Positions 50,429-59,382 of a stretch of 64,000 nucleotides of DNA are shown piece after piece. Numbering within the stretch: position 1 is the first letter of the stretch; each line of letters starts with the position of its first letter. A program made the translations under genes and the position numbers. The notes under the pieces were generated by a model, which ran no database searches, had not been told where the DNA came from, and was given only the letters and a program-made list of their open reading frames with translations. This stretch comes from CAZAAW01 sp964483325 (GTDB lineage: Bacteria > Pseudomonadota > Alphaproteobacteria > Rhizobiales > Kaistiaceae): assembly GCA_964483325.1 (NCBI GenBank), contig CAZAAW010000009.1:1-64000 (forward strand), given 5' to 3'.

Positions 50429-52006
50429 ATGGCGGACAGCGACCCGGACGGCGACAGCGCTGCGGTACCGGCAGGGCACGTCCCCTCGCGCCTGCTCGCC
50501 ACGGTCAGCCACGAGCTGCGCACGCCGCTGACCGGCATTCTCGGCCTTGCCGACATGCTGCTCGACACCGCCCTGACGCCGGAGCAGGAAAACTACGCCC
50601 GCGCCGTCCGCGTCTCGGCCGAGCTGATGCTCGGTCTCGTCGACGATTCCCTCGATACCGCCAAGCTGGATGCCGGGCGTTTCGAGCTGGCGCCGCGGCC
50701 GACGCCGCTGGAGCGCCTGGCCGAGGACGTGGTGGAGCTCCTGTCGGTGCGCGCCCATGGCCGCGGCCTCGATGTCGGCGCCTATGTCGGCCCCGACATG
50801 CCGGCGGTGGTGGAGGCCGACGGGCCGCGCCTGCGCCAGGTGCTGCTCAATCTCGTCGGCAATGCCGTCAAGTTCACCGAGCAGGGCGGCGTCGCGCTGA
50901 CCATCGAGCGGCTCGCCGAGGACCCGGCCCGCCTCGCCGTGGCGGTAGCGGATACCGGTCCCGGCGTCGCGCCGGAGGCGGTGGAGCGCATCTTCGCCGA
51001 GTTCGAGGGCAGCAGCGACGGCCGCGAGGGCAGCGGCCTCGGCCTTGCCATTTCCCGCCGCATCGTCCGCAGCATGGGCGGCGACATAACCGTGGCGCCG
51101 CGCCCCGGCGGCGGCTCCGTGTTCGGTTTCTCGGTGCCGCTCGTGCCGGCCGGCGCCGCGCCGGCGCAGCCACGCCCCGATCTTTCCCGCCGCCATGTCC
51201 TGATCGCCGCGCCGGCGAGCATCGCCGCCGACCTGTTGCGGCGCCACCTCGCCGATGCCGGCGCCACCGTGCAGATGGCCGCGGCCGCAACCGAAGCGGC
51301 GGCCCTGGCCGGCGCCGCCGAGGCGTCGGGCAAGGGCTACGATGCGGTGCTGGTCGATGCCCGCCTGCCCGGCGGCAGTCTCGACAGGATCCGCGCCGCC
51401 GCCGGCCGCCGCATTCCGGCGGCGCTGCTGATGCAGCCGGGACGGCGGCAGACGGTGGCGGAAATCCGCGCCGCCGGCTTCGACGCCTATCTGGTCCGGC
51501 CGGTGCGGCGCAGCTCGCTGCTGCGCATCGCCGGCCCGCTGATTGCCGGCAATGGCGATTTCGGCGTCGATCCCGGCGACCGGCGCCGGCCGGTGGCGTC
51601 GGCCGAGCCGGCGGCGACACGGCTGCGCGTCCTCCTGGCCGACGACGACCTCATCAACACGCTGCTCATCCGCTCGGTGCTGCAGCGGCTCGGCCATGAG
51701 GTGACCGACGCCGCCGACGGCCGCGCCGCGGTCGAGGCGGCGAAGACTGCCGGCCGCTTCGACGCCGCCTTCATCGACCTGCACTTGCCGCTGCTGGATG
51801 GCCTCGACGTCGCCCGGACGCTGCGCGAGGAGGAACGGCGTGGCCGGCGTCGGCGGACCCATCTCGTCGCCATGACGGCCGACACGCGTCCGGACCTGCG
51901 TCAGGCAGCGCTGGAGGCGGGTTTCGACATGCTGTTCGACAAGCCGCTGGCGCCGGAAGTCATCCGCGCGGTGCTCGACACGGCGGCCGGCGCCGCGGCC
52001 GCCTGA
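50429..52006 (+). CDS. Soluble hybrid histidine kinase with two receiver domains
   Basis: This 525-residue protein begins almost directly at a HisKA domain (SHELRTPLTG, His28) with no sensor or membrane segment. The ATPase domain shows GNAVKFTEQG, DTGPGVAP and GSGLGLAIS. The first receiver-like domain (about 250-375) keeps D310 but has lost the N-terminal acidic pair (VLIAAPAS) and the Lys (VRPVR), so it is probably inactive. The second (about 395-520) is complete: LLADDD, D450 (FIDLHLPLLDG) and FDKPL. Output is unknown, and no partner response regulator is adjacent. The ATG has GGAG upstream. Confidence 0.9.
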   Translation: MADSDPDGDSAAVPAGHVPSRLLATVSHELRTPLTGILGLADMLLDTALTPEQENYARAVRVSAELMLGLVDDSLDTAKLDAGRFELAPRPTPLERLAEDVVELLSVRAHGRGLDVGAYVGPDMPAVVEADGPRLRQVLLNLVGNAVKFTEQGGVALTIERLAEDPARLAVAVADTGPGVAPEAVERIFAEFEGSSDGREGSGLGLAISRRIVRSMGGDITVAPRPGGGSVFGFSVPLVPAGAAPAQPRPDLSRRHVLIAAPASIAADLLRRHLADAGATVQMAAAATEAAALAGAAEASGKGYDAVLVDARLPGGSLDRIRAAAGRRIPAALLMQPGRRQTVAEIRAAGFDAYLVRPVRRSSLLRIAGPLIAGNGDFGVDPGDRRRPVASAEPAATRLRVLLADDDLINTLLIRSVLQRLGHEVTDAADGRAAVEAAKTAGRFDAAFIDLHLPLLDGLDVARTLREEERRGRRRRTHLVAMTADTRPDLRQAALEAGFDMLFDKPLAPEVIRAVLDTAAGAAAA

Positions 52007-52024
52007 TCTGGTCGGATCCGGGAC

Positions 52025-52681
52025 CTAGCTGGTCTGGCCCGACTTCGGCGTGTCTTCCGCCGCCTTGTCGTCATTGGCGGCCGGCACGGCTTCCGCCGCC
52101 GGCTTGGCCTTCGCCGCCTTGGCGATGCCGACCATGGCCGGCCGCAGCACCCGGTCGGCGATCGAATAGCCGGCCTGCACGACCTGCACCACAGTGCCGG
52201 CAGGCTGGTCGGCGCTTTCGACCTCGAAGATCGCCTGGTGGAAATTGGGGTCGAATTTCTGCCCGACCGGATCGAGTTTCTCGACGCCGTGCTTGCTGAG
52301 CGCCTTGAGGAGCTCGCGCTCGGTCAGCTCGACGCCTTCGGCAAAGGTCGCCAGCTGCGCGTCGGCGCTGCGCACCTCGGCCGGAATGGCCTCCAGCGCC
52401 CGGCGCAGGTTGTCGCCGACGCTGAGGAGATCGCGGGCAAAACCGGTCACCGCATATTGGCGCGCATCGGCGATCTCGCGCTCGGTGCGGCGGCGCAGGT
52501 TCTCCATGTCGGCGGCGCTGCGCAGCAGGCGGTCGGTCAGGTCGGCAACGGCCGCTTCCAGCTCGGCCAGGCGCGCCGGGACCGCGCTCTCCGCCGCCGC
52601 TTCGGCGGGAGCGGCAGGGGCGGCGGCCGGGCTGTCGGTGTCTGCCGCGGCGTCGGGTGTGGGTGTGGTCTTGTCCGACAT
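52025..52681 (-). CDS. grpE: GrpE nucleotide-exchange factor
   Basis: This 218-residue cochaperone releases ADP from DnaK. An Ala/Pro-rich start precedes the long dimerising helix (LAELEAAVADLTDRLLRSAADMENLRRR), and the beta-wing is in KFDPNFHQAIFEVESADQPAGTVVQVVQAGY. The C-terminal tail is Lys/Ala-rich. GAGG precedes the ATG. The usual hrcA neighbour is missing; it lies downstream of coaA on the same strand and converges on the hybrid kinase. Confidence 0.95.
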   Translation of the reverse strand: MSDKTTPTPDAAADTDSPAAAPAAPAEAAAESAVPARLAELEAAVADLTDRLLRSAADMENLRRRTEREIADARQYAVTGFARDLLSVGDNLRRALEAIPAEVRSADAQLATFAEGVELTERELLKALSKHGVEKLDPVGQKFDPNFHQAIFEVESADQPAGTVVQVVQAGYSIADRVLRPAMVGIAKAAKAKPAAEAVPAANDDKAAEDTPKSGQTS

Positions 52682-52766
52682 CACATCCTCTTTGCAGATC
52701 GGAAATAGGGCTTCGGGCGTCGATATCAGGGCTGGCGGCCCGGAAATCAAGCGTGGCGGGGACGCC

Positions 52767-53735
52767 TCAGAGGCGGCGCAGCGCCACCGTCTCGACCCGG
52801 TGGTCGGCACCCTTGCGCAGGATGAGGTCGGCGCGCGGCCGTGTCGGCAGGATATTGTCGCGAAGGTTCGGCAGGTTGATGCGCGACCAGATGTCGTCGG
52901 CCAGCGCCTCCGCTTCGGCGTCGCTGACGGCGGCGAAGCGCCGGAAGAAGGAGTCCGGATCGCGGAACGCCGTCTCGCGCAGGCGCTTGAAGCGGTCGAT
53001 ATACCAGCGCCGCACCTGCGCCTCGTCGGCATCGACATAGATGGAGAAGTCGAAGAAATCTGAGACGAACGGCACGGCGCGCCCGTCGCGCGCCAGGCGC
53101 GAGGTCTGCAGCACGTTGAGGCCTTCGACGATCAGGATGTCCGGCTGGTCGATGGTCTCCACTTCGCCGGGCACGATGTCGTAGATGAGATGCGAATAGA
53201 CCGGCGCCGCCACCGGCCGCCGGCCGGCCTTGATCGCCGACAGGAAGGCGAGGAGGCCCGGCATGTCGTAGCTTTCCGGAAAGCCCTTGCGCTCCATCAG
53301 GCCTTCGCGCCGCAGCACGGCGTTGGGGAAGAGGAAGCCGTCGGTGGTGATCAGATCGACCTTGGGCGTGTTCGGCCAGCGCGACAGCAGGGCGCGCAGG
53401 ATGCGGGCGGTGGTCGACTTGCCGACCGCCACCGAGCCGGCAAGGCCGATGACATAGGGCGTCTTGCCCTCCGTGGCGCCGAGGAAGGTGCCGGTGGCGC
53501 GATAGAGCTGCTGCGTCGCCGCCACGTAGAGATTGAGAAGGCGGGACAGCGGCAGGTAGATCGCCACCACCTCGTCCAGCGACACCGGGTCGTTGAGGCT
53601 CTTCAGCCGATCGACTTCCTCGCTCGTCAGGGTGAGCGGCGTGTCGGCGCGCAGGCCGGCCCATTCCTGCCGCGTGAACAGGCGGTGCGGCGCCTCGGCC
53701 GGCGCCATCATGTCCGGCGGAACGACCTGGTCCAT
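52767..53735 (-). CDS. coaA: Type I pantothenate kinase
   Basis: This 322-residue kinase phosphorylates pantothenate, the first and CoA-controlled step of CoA synthesis. The P-loop is GLAGSVAVGKSTT, followed by ITTDGFLFPN, the substrate loop SYDMPGLLAFL and DFFDFSIYVDA. It begins 6 bp after the hisE stop, consistent with the rhizobial hisE-coaA pairing. Confidence 0.96.
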   Translation of the reverse strand: MDQVVPPDMMAPAEAPHRLFTRQEWAGLRADTPLTLTSEEVDRLKSLNDPVSLDEVVAIYLPLSRLLNLYVAATQQLYRATGTFLGATEGKTPYVIGLAGSVAVGKSTTARILRALLSRWPNTPKVDLITTDGFLFPNAVLRREGLMERKGFPESYDMPGLLAFLSAIKAGRRPVAAPVYSHLIYDIVPGEVETIDQPDILIVEGLNVLQTSRLARDGRAVPFVSDFFDFSIYVDADEAQVRRWYIDRFKRLRETAFRDPDSFFRRFAAVSDAEAEALADDIWSRINLPNLRDNILPTRPRADLILRKGADHRVETVALRRL

Positions 53736-53740
53736 GGCCG

Positions 53741-54064
53741 TCAGCCTGCCGTCCGGGATGCCTTTTCGGCAAGCCCGCTCTGGCCGGTGCGTTTCTCCAG
53801 CTCGGCCATCACCGCCGACAGCGGCACGCCGCGCGCCTGCAGCACGACGAGGAGGTGGTAGAGCGTGTCGGCCGCTTCGGAGGCGAGCGCCACGGCGTCG
53901 CCCTCGACGGCGGCGACGATGGTCTCCACCGCCTCCTCGCCGAACTTGCGCGCCGCATAGGACGGCCCGCGCTGCAGCAGCTTGGCCGTATAGGAGGCGT
54001 CGACCGGCGCATTGGCGCGCTCGGCAATGATCGCCGCCAGGTCCTTCAGGGCAAAATCCGCCAT
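53741..54064 (-). CDS. hisE: Phosphoribosyl-ATP pyrophosphatase
   Basis: This 107-residue all-helical pyrophosphohydrolase performs the second histidine step. The conserved acidic motif KFGEEAVETIVAAVEGD and ADTLYHLLVVL are present. It is a stand-alone enzyme, not fused to hisI. It lies 9 bp after hisF and 6 bp before coaA. Confidence 0.96.
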   Translation of the reverse strand: MADFALKDLAAIIAERANAPVDASYTAKLLQRGPSYAARKFGEEAVETIVAAVEGDAVALASEAADTLYHLLVVLQARGVPLSAVMAELEKRTGQSGLAEKASRTAG

Positions 54065-54073
54065 CGCACTCCC

Positions 54074-54850
54074 TCAGCCGTCGAGGCGCACCGGCACGCC
54101 ATGGTCCGCCATATACTGCTTGGCCTCGCCGATGGAATGATCGCCGAAATGGAAGATCGACGCGGCGAGCACCGCTGAGGCATGGCCTTCGGTGACGCCG
54201 CGCACGAAATGGTCGAGACTGCCGACGCCGCCCGACGCTACCACCGGCACCGGCACGGCATCCGAGACGGCGCGCGTCAGCTCCAGGTCGTAGCCGTCGC
54301 GGGTGCCGTCGCGGTCCATGGAGGTGAGCAGGATCTCGCCGGCGCCGAGCGCCGCCACCTCCTGCGCATAGGCGACGGCGTCGATGCCGGTCGGCCGGCG
54401 GCCACCATGCGTAAAGACCTCGAAGCGGGCCGGCTCGCCGGGGCCGCTGACCCGCTTGGCATCGACGGCGACGACGATCGCCTGGGCGCCGAACTTCTCC
54501 GCCGCGCGGCCGACGATGGCCCGGTCGCTGACGGCGGCGGTGTTGATCGACACCTTGTCGGCGCCGGCGAGGAGCAGCGTCCGCACGTCCTCGACGGAGC
54601 GGACGCCGCCGCCGACCGTCACCGGCATGAAGCAGGCCTCCGCCGTGCGGCCGACGACGTCGAGCAGGATGCCGCGATCCTCGTGGCTGGCGGTGATGTC
54701 GAGAAAGCACAGCTCGTCGGCGCCCGCCGCGTCATAGGCACGCGCCGCCTCCACCGGATCGCCGGCGTCGCGCAGATCGACGAAGCGGACACCCTTGACG
54801 ACACGGCCGTCCTTGACGTCGAGGCAGGGAATGACGCGAACCTTGAGCAT
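54074..54850 (-). CDS. hisF: Imidazole glycerol phosphate synthase subunit HisF
   Basis: This 258-residue TIM barrel makes imidazole-glycerol phosphate and AICAR from PRFAR. The catalytic Asp residues lie in VIPCLDVKDGRVVKG and TSMDRDGTRDGYD; VTVGGGVRS and PVVASGGVGSLDH bind phosphate. The ATG at 54850 is preferred over a GTG two codons upstream. It follows hisA by 67 bp. Confidence 0.97.
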   Translation of the reverse strand: MLKVRVIPCLDVKDGRVVKGVRFVDLRDAGDPVEAARAYDAAGADELCFLDITASHEDRGILLDVVGRTAEACFMPVTVGGGVRSVEDVRTLLLAGADKVSINTAAVSDRAIVGRAAEKFGAQAIVVAVDAKRVSGPGEPARFEVFTHGGRRPTGIDAVAYAQEVAALGAGEILLTSMDRDGTRDGYDLELTRAVSDAVPVPVVASGGVGSLDHFVRGVTEGHASAVLAASIFHFGDHSIGEAKQYMADHGVPVRLDG

Positions 54851-54917
54851 CGGCACCTGATTGTGCAGTGCGGAAAACGCGCGACAATAGTCGCCGCGCG
54901 CCCATGAGGAAAGGCTG

Positions 54918-55667
54918 TCAGGTCGGCCGCGCCGGCTCCGGCACGGCCTTCAGGAGGCGCAGCGCTGCGGCCGGATCGAGCCGCCCGTCATAGAGCGCCC
55001 GGCCGGCGATCGCTCCGGCAAGGCGGCGGTAGCGGGGCTCCGCCAGCCTCTCGATGTCGGCGATCGAGGCGAGGCCGCCCGAGGCGATCACCGGGATCGA
55101 TACCGTCTCCGCCATCGCCAGCGTCGCCTCCAGGTTGAGGCCGGCGAAGACGCCGTCGCGGTCGATGTCGGTGTAGATGATCGCCGCCACGCCGGCATCC
55201 TCGAACCGGCGGGCGAGATCCACCGCCATCATGTCGGATGTCTCGGCCCAGCCGGCAACAGCGACGCGGCCCTGGCGCGCATCGATGCCGACGGCGATCC
55301 GCCCCGGCCATTCGCGGCAGGCATCCCGCACCAGTTGCGGATCGCGCACCGCCGCCGTGCCGAGGATGACGCGGGCGATGCCGCGCTCCAGCCAGGCGGC
55401 GATGCCGGCGCGATCGCGGATGCCGCCGCCGAGCTGCACCGGCAGGTCGATGGCGGCAAGAATCGCCTCCACCGCCGGCGCATTGACCGGCTTGCCGGCG
55501 AAGGCGCCGTTGAGATCGACGACATGCAGCCAGGAGAAGCCGGCGGCGGCGAAGCTCTTCGCCTGCGCTGCCGGATCGGCATTGAACACGGTCGCCTGGT
55601 CCATCTCGCCGCGCACGAGACGGACGCAGGCGCCGTCCTTGAGATCGATGGCCGGGAAGAGGATCAC
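54918..55667 (-). CDS. hisA: Phosphoribosylformimino-AICAR ribotide isomerase
   Basis: This 249-residue TIM-barrel isomerase catalyses the fourth histidine step and shares ancestry with hisF. The start FPAIDLKDGACVRLVRGEM contains the catalytic Asp, with YTDIDRDGVFAGLN as the second acidic motif and VIASGGLASIADI as phosphate site. It starts with GTG and overlaps the upstream NTF2-like gene (GTGA). Confidence 0.97.
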   Translation of the reverse strand: MILFPAIDLKDGACVRLVRGEMDQATVFNADPAAQAKSFAAAGFSWLHVVDLNGAFAGKPVNAPAVEAILAAIDLPVQLGGGIRDRAGIAAWLERGIARVILGTAAVRDPQLVRDACREWPGRIAVGIDARQGRVAVAGWAETSDMMAVDLARRFEDAGVAAIIYTDIDRDGVFAGLNLEATLAMAETVSIPVIASGGLASIADIERLAEPRYRRLAGAIAGRALYDGRLDPAAALRLLKAVPEPARPT

Positions 55668-56074
55668 GCCGCAGGCCCTCCCGCCGGCAGCACCAGCGCG
55701 TCCGTCTCGCCGAAGCCGTGGCGCTCCAGGATGCCGTCGCGGTCGTCGTCGCGCTCATAGGCGCTGACGCGGCCGGCGGCGACGCGGAAGATCGACGCGG
55801 TGTCGGCCTCGCCCACCAGGCTGCCGTCGCCGGGATCGTGCCACTCGGCCTGGTGCAGGACGATCACCCGGTCACCGGCGCCGTAGGCGGCCTCCGGCCT
55901 CACCTTCAGCGCGACGCGGTCGAACCAGATGCCGAGCGTGTCGCGGCCGATATTCGTGCCGCGCGGCCCGATGATCTCGATCTGCGGGTCGGATAGCGCC
56001 ATCAGCGTGTCGCGGTCGCGCCGGTCGGCGGCATCGAGCCAGGCGAGGGCAACGGCGAGCGGGGTGTCGGTCAT
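55664..56074 (-). CDS. SnoaL/NTF2-like protein
   Basis: This 136-residue protein has the nuclear-transport-factor-2-like cone fold (ALAWLDAADRRDRDTLMALSDPQIEIIGPRG, then GDRVIVLHQAEWHDPGDGS). Such proteins bind small hydrophobic ligands or act as isomerases; no catalytic residues can be named. The ATG at 56074 starts the fold. Its stop overlaps the hisA start, so it leads the hisA-hisF-hisE-coaA-grpE unit. Confidence 0.82.
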   Translation of the reverse strand: MTDTPLAVALAWLDAADRRDRDTLMALSDPQIEIIGPRGTNIGRDTLGIWFDRVALKVRPEAAYGAGDRVIVLHQAEWHDPGDGSLVGEADTASIFRVAAGRVSAYERDDDRDGILERHGFGETDALVLPAGGPAA

Positions 56075-56217
56075 GGCGGCTCCGGCGGGTGACGGAAGAC
56101 CGGTTATAGCGAATCGGACGAGGTGAACAGTCCGGAGACCGTAACCGCGACGCTCAAGGCAACCCATCGCCGCGCCGGCCGTTGAGCCGCGGGCGGGGCG
56201 GAGAAGGGCGCAGCGCA

Positions 56218-56940
56218 ATGGAGACAATCCGCATCGGCATCGACGAAGGCGACGCCCTGCTGCGCCTCGGGCTGGCGGCCATCGCGACAGGCATCCTCGG
56301 CTTCGACCGCAGCGAGCGCGGCAAAAGCGCCGGGATGCGCACGACGATGCTTGTCGGCCTCGCGGCGGCGGTCGCCATGATCCTCGCCACGGCGCTGATG
56401 GCCGCGACCGGCAAGGCGCCGGACTCCTTCGTCAATATCGATCCGATGCGGCTGCCGCTCGGCATCCTCTCCGGCGTCGGCTTCATCGGCGGCGGCGCCA
56501 TCCTGCGCCGCGGCACCGGCGTCAGCGGCGTCACGACGGCGGCGACGCTGTGGTTCGTCACCGTCGTCGGCCTCTGCTTCGGCGGCGGCCAGCTTCTCCT
56601 CGGCGTTGCGGCGACGGTGCTCGGCATCCTCGTCCTGCGCGGCCTGGCCTTCGTCGAAGGCGGGCTGGCGCAGGACCGCAGCGCCCGCCTCGTCGTCGAG
56701 GTCGACGATGCCTTCGCCGATGACGGGCTGGTGCAGCGCCTGGCGGCGGAAAAGATGCAGATCGTCGGCCGCCATGTCGCCGCCGCAGCCGGCCGGCGAA
56801 CGCTCACCTTCGATCTGCGCCAGCGCCGCGCCCCGGCCGACCAGGCCGTGCCCGAGCTTGTCGGCGATCTCGGCCGCGACCCGGCGGTGCGCCGCGCCGA
56901 GTGGCATGCTCTCACCCTGGGCGGTGGCTTCAGCCCTTGA
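56218..56940 (+). CDS. MgtC/SapB-family membrane protein
   Basis: This 240-residue protein has an N-terminal MgtC domain of about four to five helices with the family motif LGFDRSERGKSAGMRTTMLVGLAAA and GVGFIGGGAILRRG. The C-terminal 80 residues form an ACT-like cytoplasmic domain. MgtC proteins affect magnesium limitation and F-ATPase in pathogens; the role here is open. AGAAGGG precedes the ATG. It is divergent from the NTF2-like gene, and the next gene begins 237 bp on. Confidence 0.88.
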   Translation: METIRIGIDEGDALLRLGLAAIATGILGFDRSERGKSAGMRTTMLVGLAAAVAMILATALMAATGKAPDSFVNIDPMRLPLGILSGVGFIGGGAILRRGTGVSGVTTAATLWFVTVVGLCFGGGQLLLGVAATVLGILVLRGLAFVEGGLAQDRSARLVVEVDDAFADDGLVQRLAAEKMQIVGRHVAAAAGRRTLTFDLRQRRAPADQAVPELVGDLGRDPAVRRAEWHALTLGGGFSP

Positions 56941-57177
56941 AAAACAAGGGCCTGCGGGCTATCTGATGCCTTGTGGGGCGTGATACCGGGCCGGCATCGG
57001 ATGTGCCACCGCCGGCCGAGCGGCGCCCGATTCCGCAAAGCAGCATTGCCTCTTGCCTTGCGGATGCGATGGGACGACAGTGTGCGCCCGCCAGGGCCTG
57101 TTTAGACCCGCTTGAAGCCGGTGGTGCCGGCGCAGGGAAACCGCCAGCCGAGTGGCACGCCGAAGGCGCATTTCAAA

Positions 57178-57579
57178 ATGATCGGTCTTGTCCTCGTTAC
57201 GCACGGCCGTCTGGCCGTGGAATTCCGTTCGGCCCTCGAACATGTGGTCGGACCGCAGACCCAGATCGAAACCGTCTCGATCGGCCCCGAAGACGATATG
57301 GAGCAGCGTCGTCACGACATCATGGACGCCGTGCGCCGCGCCGATTCGGGCGACGGCGTCATCCTGCTCACCGACATGTTCGGCGGAACGCCTTGTAATC
57401 TCGGCATTTCCGTCATGAATGCCGGCCATGTCGAGGTGATCGCCGGCATGAACCTGCCGATGCTGATCAAGCTGGCCAAGATCCGTTCCGAGAAGACGCT
57501 GCCGGATGCCGTTGCTTTCGCGGCCGAGGCCGGGCGCAAGTACATCAACGTCGCCAGCCAGGTGCTCGCCGGCACCTGA
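57178..57579 (+). CDS. PTS EIIA component, mannose-family
   Basis: This 133-residue EIIA-Man-type protein has the phosphorylated His9 in LVLVTHGRLAVEF, and the motif LLTDMFGGTPCNLG. In rhizobia this ManX-like protein belongs to a regulatory PTS without sugar transporter that acts on the ChvG-ChvI system and HPr kinase. Here hprK and chvGI are not adjacent. HPr follows 141 bp downstream. Confidence 0.93.
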   Translation: MIGLVLVTHGRLAVEFRSALEHVVGPQTQIETVSIGPEDDMEQRRHDIMDAVRRADSGDGVILLTDMFGGTPCNLGISVMNAGHVEVIAGMNLPMLIKLAKIRSEKTLPDAVAFAAEAGRKYINVASQVLAGT

Positions 57580-57720
57580 CGCTGCCGGATGGCGGCGCCA
57601 ATTTTTGCCTTTTTCAGCGCCGCAACTGTCGCCGGGCCTTGCCTTGCGTGGCCAAACCGGAGAGGTTGGGGCTCCGCCCAGCCGTTGCAAGAACTGCAGT
57701 CCACCAAGATACAGCTCGCC

Positions 57721-58008
57721 GTGGAAGACGCTGCTGCTCCCCTCGTTCGCGATATTTTGATCGTCAACAAGCGCGGCCTGCACGCCCGCGCCGCGGCGAA
57801 ATTCGTCCAGACGGCGGAGCGCTTCGACGCCGAGGTCACGGTGATGAAGGACGGCCATTCGGTCGGCGGCGGCTCGATCATGGGCCTGATGATGCTCGCC
57901 GCAGCGCCCGGGACGCTGGTCCGCCTCGTCGCCTCGGGCCGCGAGGCAAATGCGGCGATGGAAGCGCTGGAAGCCCTGTTCGCCGCCCGCTTCGGCGAGG
58001 ACGAATAG
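57721..58008 (+). CDS. ptsH: Phosphocarrier protein HPr
   Basis: This 95-residue HPr has the active-site His21 (NKRGLHARAAAKFV) and the regulatory Ser52 (GGGSIMGLMMLAA), the target of HPr kinase. The GTG at 57721 is chosen because the open frame upstream (to 57589) has no HPr-like sequence; the ribosome site is weak. It forms a regulatory PTS pair with the preceding EIIA. A terminator follows. Confidence 0.92.
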   Translation: MEDAAAPLVRDILIVNKRGLHARAAAKFVQTAERFDAEVTVMKDGHSVGGGSIMGLMMLAAAPGTLVRLVASGREANAAMEALEALFAARFGEDE

Positions 58009-58092
58009 GCCGCCATCCGGCAGGGGCATGACGGCCATGCAGGGCCGTTGTTGCATTGCACAATAGAATCGCCTCTGATGGGCTACAGCAAA

Positions 58093-58127
58093 GGCTGCCG
58101 CGTTTCCGGCGGCCATTTTCGTTTTTG
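58093..58127 (+). terminator. Terminator of the EIIA-HPr unit
   Basis: GGCTGCCG (58093-58100) pairs with CGGCGGCC (58107-58114, one G-T wobble) around CGTTTC, followed by ATTTTCGTTTTT. It is a typical intrinsic terminator, 84 bp after the HPr stop. Confidence 0.85.
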
Positions 58128-58141
58128 ACAGGCATTTCATC

Positions 58142-59356
58142 ATGACCACCGGCTATGCGCGCTTCGCGCTGGTCCTCGGCCTGCTTTCGGCCATCGGCCC
58201 CGTCGCCATCGACATGTACCTGCCGGCGTTGCCGACCATCGCCGCCGATCTCGGCACCGGCGAGGGCACGGCGCAGCTGAGCCTCGCCGCCTTCTTCATT
58301 GCGCTTGCCGTCGGCCAGCCGGTCTACGGGCCGCTCACCGACCGCTTCGGCCGGCGCCGCCCGCTGCTTGTCGGCCTCGCCCTCTTCGTCGTCGCCAGCC
58401 TCGCCTCGACGCTGGTGACCTCCATCGAGGCGCTGGTGGCGCTGCGCTTCCTGCAGGGCATCGGCATCTGCGGCGCGACAAGCATCAGCCGCGCCATCGT
58501 CCGCGACCGCTATACCGGACCGGAGGCGGCTCAGCTGTTCTCGCTGATGATGCTGGTGCTCGGTGTCTCGCCGATCCTGGCGCCGCTGGCGGGCAGCGCC
58601 GTCGTCGCCTTCCTGCCGTGGCACGGCATCTTCGCCGCCATGGCGCTTGTCGGCGTCATCGGCATCGTCGTTGTCGTCCTGTCGCTGGAGGAGACGCTGC
58701 CGCCGGAGCGGCGCAATCGGGCGGGCCTCGGCAGCATGCTGCGCGACTACCGCCTGCTGCTGCGCGACCGGCGCTTCATGGGCCTGATGCTGACCGCCGC
58801 CTTCGCCCAGGGCGCCTTCTTCGGCTACATCTCGTCCTCGTCCTTCTTCTTCATCACCCTTCACCGCCTCGAGCCGTGGTTCTACAGCATCGTCTTCGCG
58901 CTGATCGCCGGCGGCCTCATCGCCGTGGCGCAGTTCAACGCGCCGCTGATGCGCCGCATCGGCGCCGAGCGGATGATCCTCGCTGCGACGCTGGTCAACG
59001 CCGCCGCCACGGTGCTGCTCCTGCTGGCGACACTGGCCGGCTGGGCGGTGCTGCCTGTCGCCATCGCGCTGATCTTCGTGGCAGCCTGCACCTTCCCGGT
59101 GATCACCGCGCCCTCGTCGGTGCTCGCCCTCGATGCGCATGGTCACCGCGCCGGGACGGCGTCGGCGCTGATGGGCACGCTGCAGTTCGCCGCCGGGGCG
59201 CTCGGCGGTGGGCTGATCAGCCTGTTCTTCGACGGCACCAGCCTGCCGATGGTGATCGTGATGGCGGGTGCCGCCGTCCTGTCGCTTATTACCGCCCGCC
59301 TCACTTTCCGTCAGCCGCGCCGGCTGGCGGATGCGGCGGTGGTGCCGGCCGAATAG
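58142..59356 (+). CDS. Bcr/CflA-type MFS drug exporter
   Basis: This 404-residue 12-helix transporter opens with IGPVAIDMYLPALPTIAADLG, the DHA1 Bcr/CflA signature, and has the loop-2 motif GPLTDRFGRRRPLLVG. The usual substrates of the subfamily are bicyclomycin, chloramphenicol or cysteine-pathway compounds; specificity is unknown here. The ATG lies just after the HPr terminator. It separates the PTS pair from ahcY, which are neighbours in many relatives, so it may be a later arrival. Confidence 0.9.
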   Translation: MTTGYARFALVLGLLSAIGPVAIDMYLPALPTIAADLGTGEGTAQLSLAAFFIALAVGQPVYGPLTDRFGRRRPLLVGLALFVVASLASTLVTSIEALVALRFLQGIGICGATSISRAIVRDRYTGPEAAQLFSLMMLVLGVSPILAPLAGSAVVAFLPWHGIFAAMALVGVIGIVVVVLSLEETLPPERRNRAGLGSMLRDYRLLLRDRRFMGLMLTAAFAQGAFFGYISSSSFFFITLHRLEPWFYSIVFALIAGGLIAVAQFNAPLMRRIGAERMILAATLVNAAATVLLLLATLAGWAVLPVAIALIFVAACTFPVITAPSSVLALDAHGHRAGTASALMGTLQFAAGALGGGLISLFFDGTSLPMVIVMAGAAVLSLITARLTFRQPRRLADAAVVPAE

Positions 59357-59364
59357 GCGGCAAC

Positions 59365-59382
59365 GGGCGCCGGCGCCCTTTT
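59365..59382 (+). terminator. Terminator of the MFS gene
   Basis: GGGCG-CCGG-CGCCC (59365-59378) is immediately followed by TTTT, 8 bp after the exporter stop. Confidence 0.7.
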
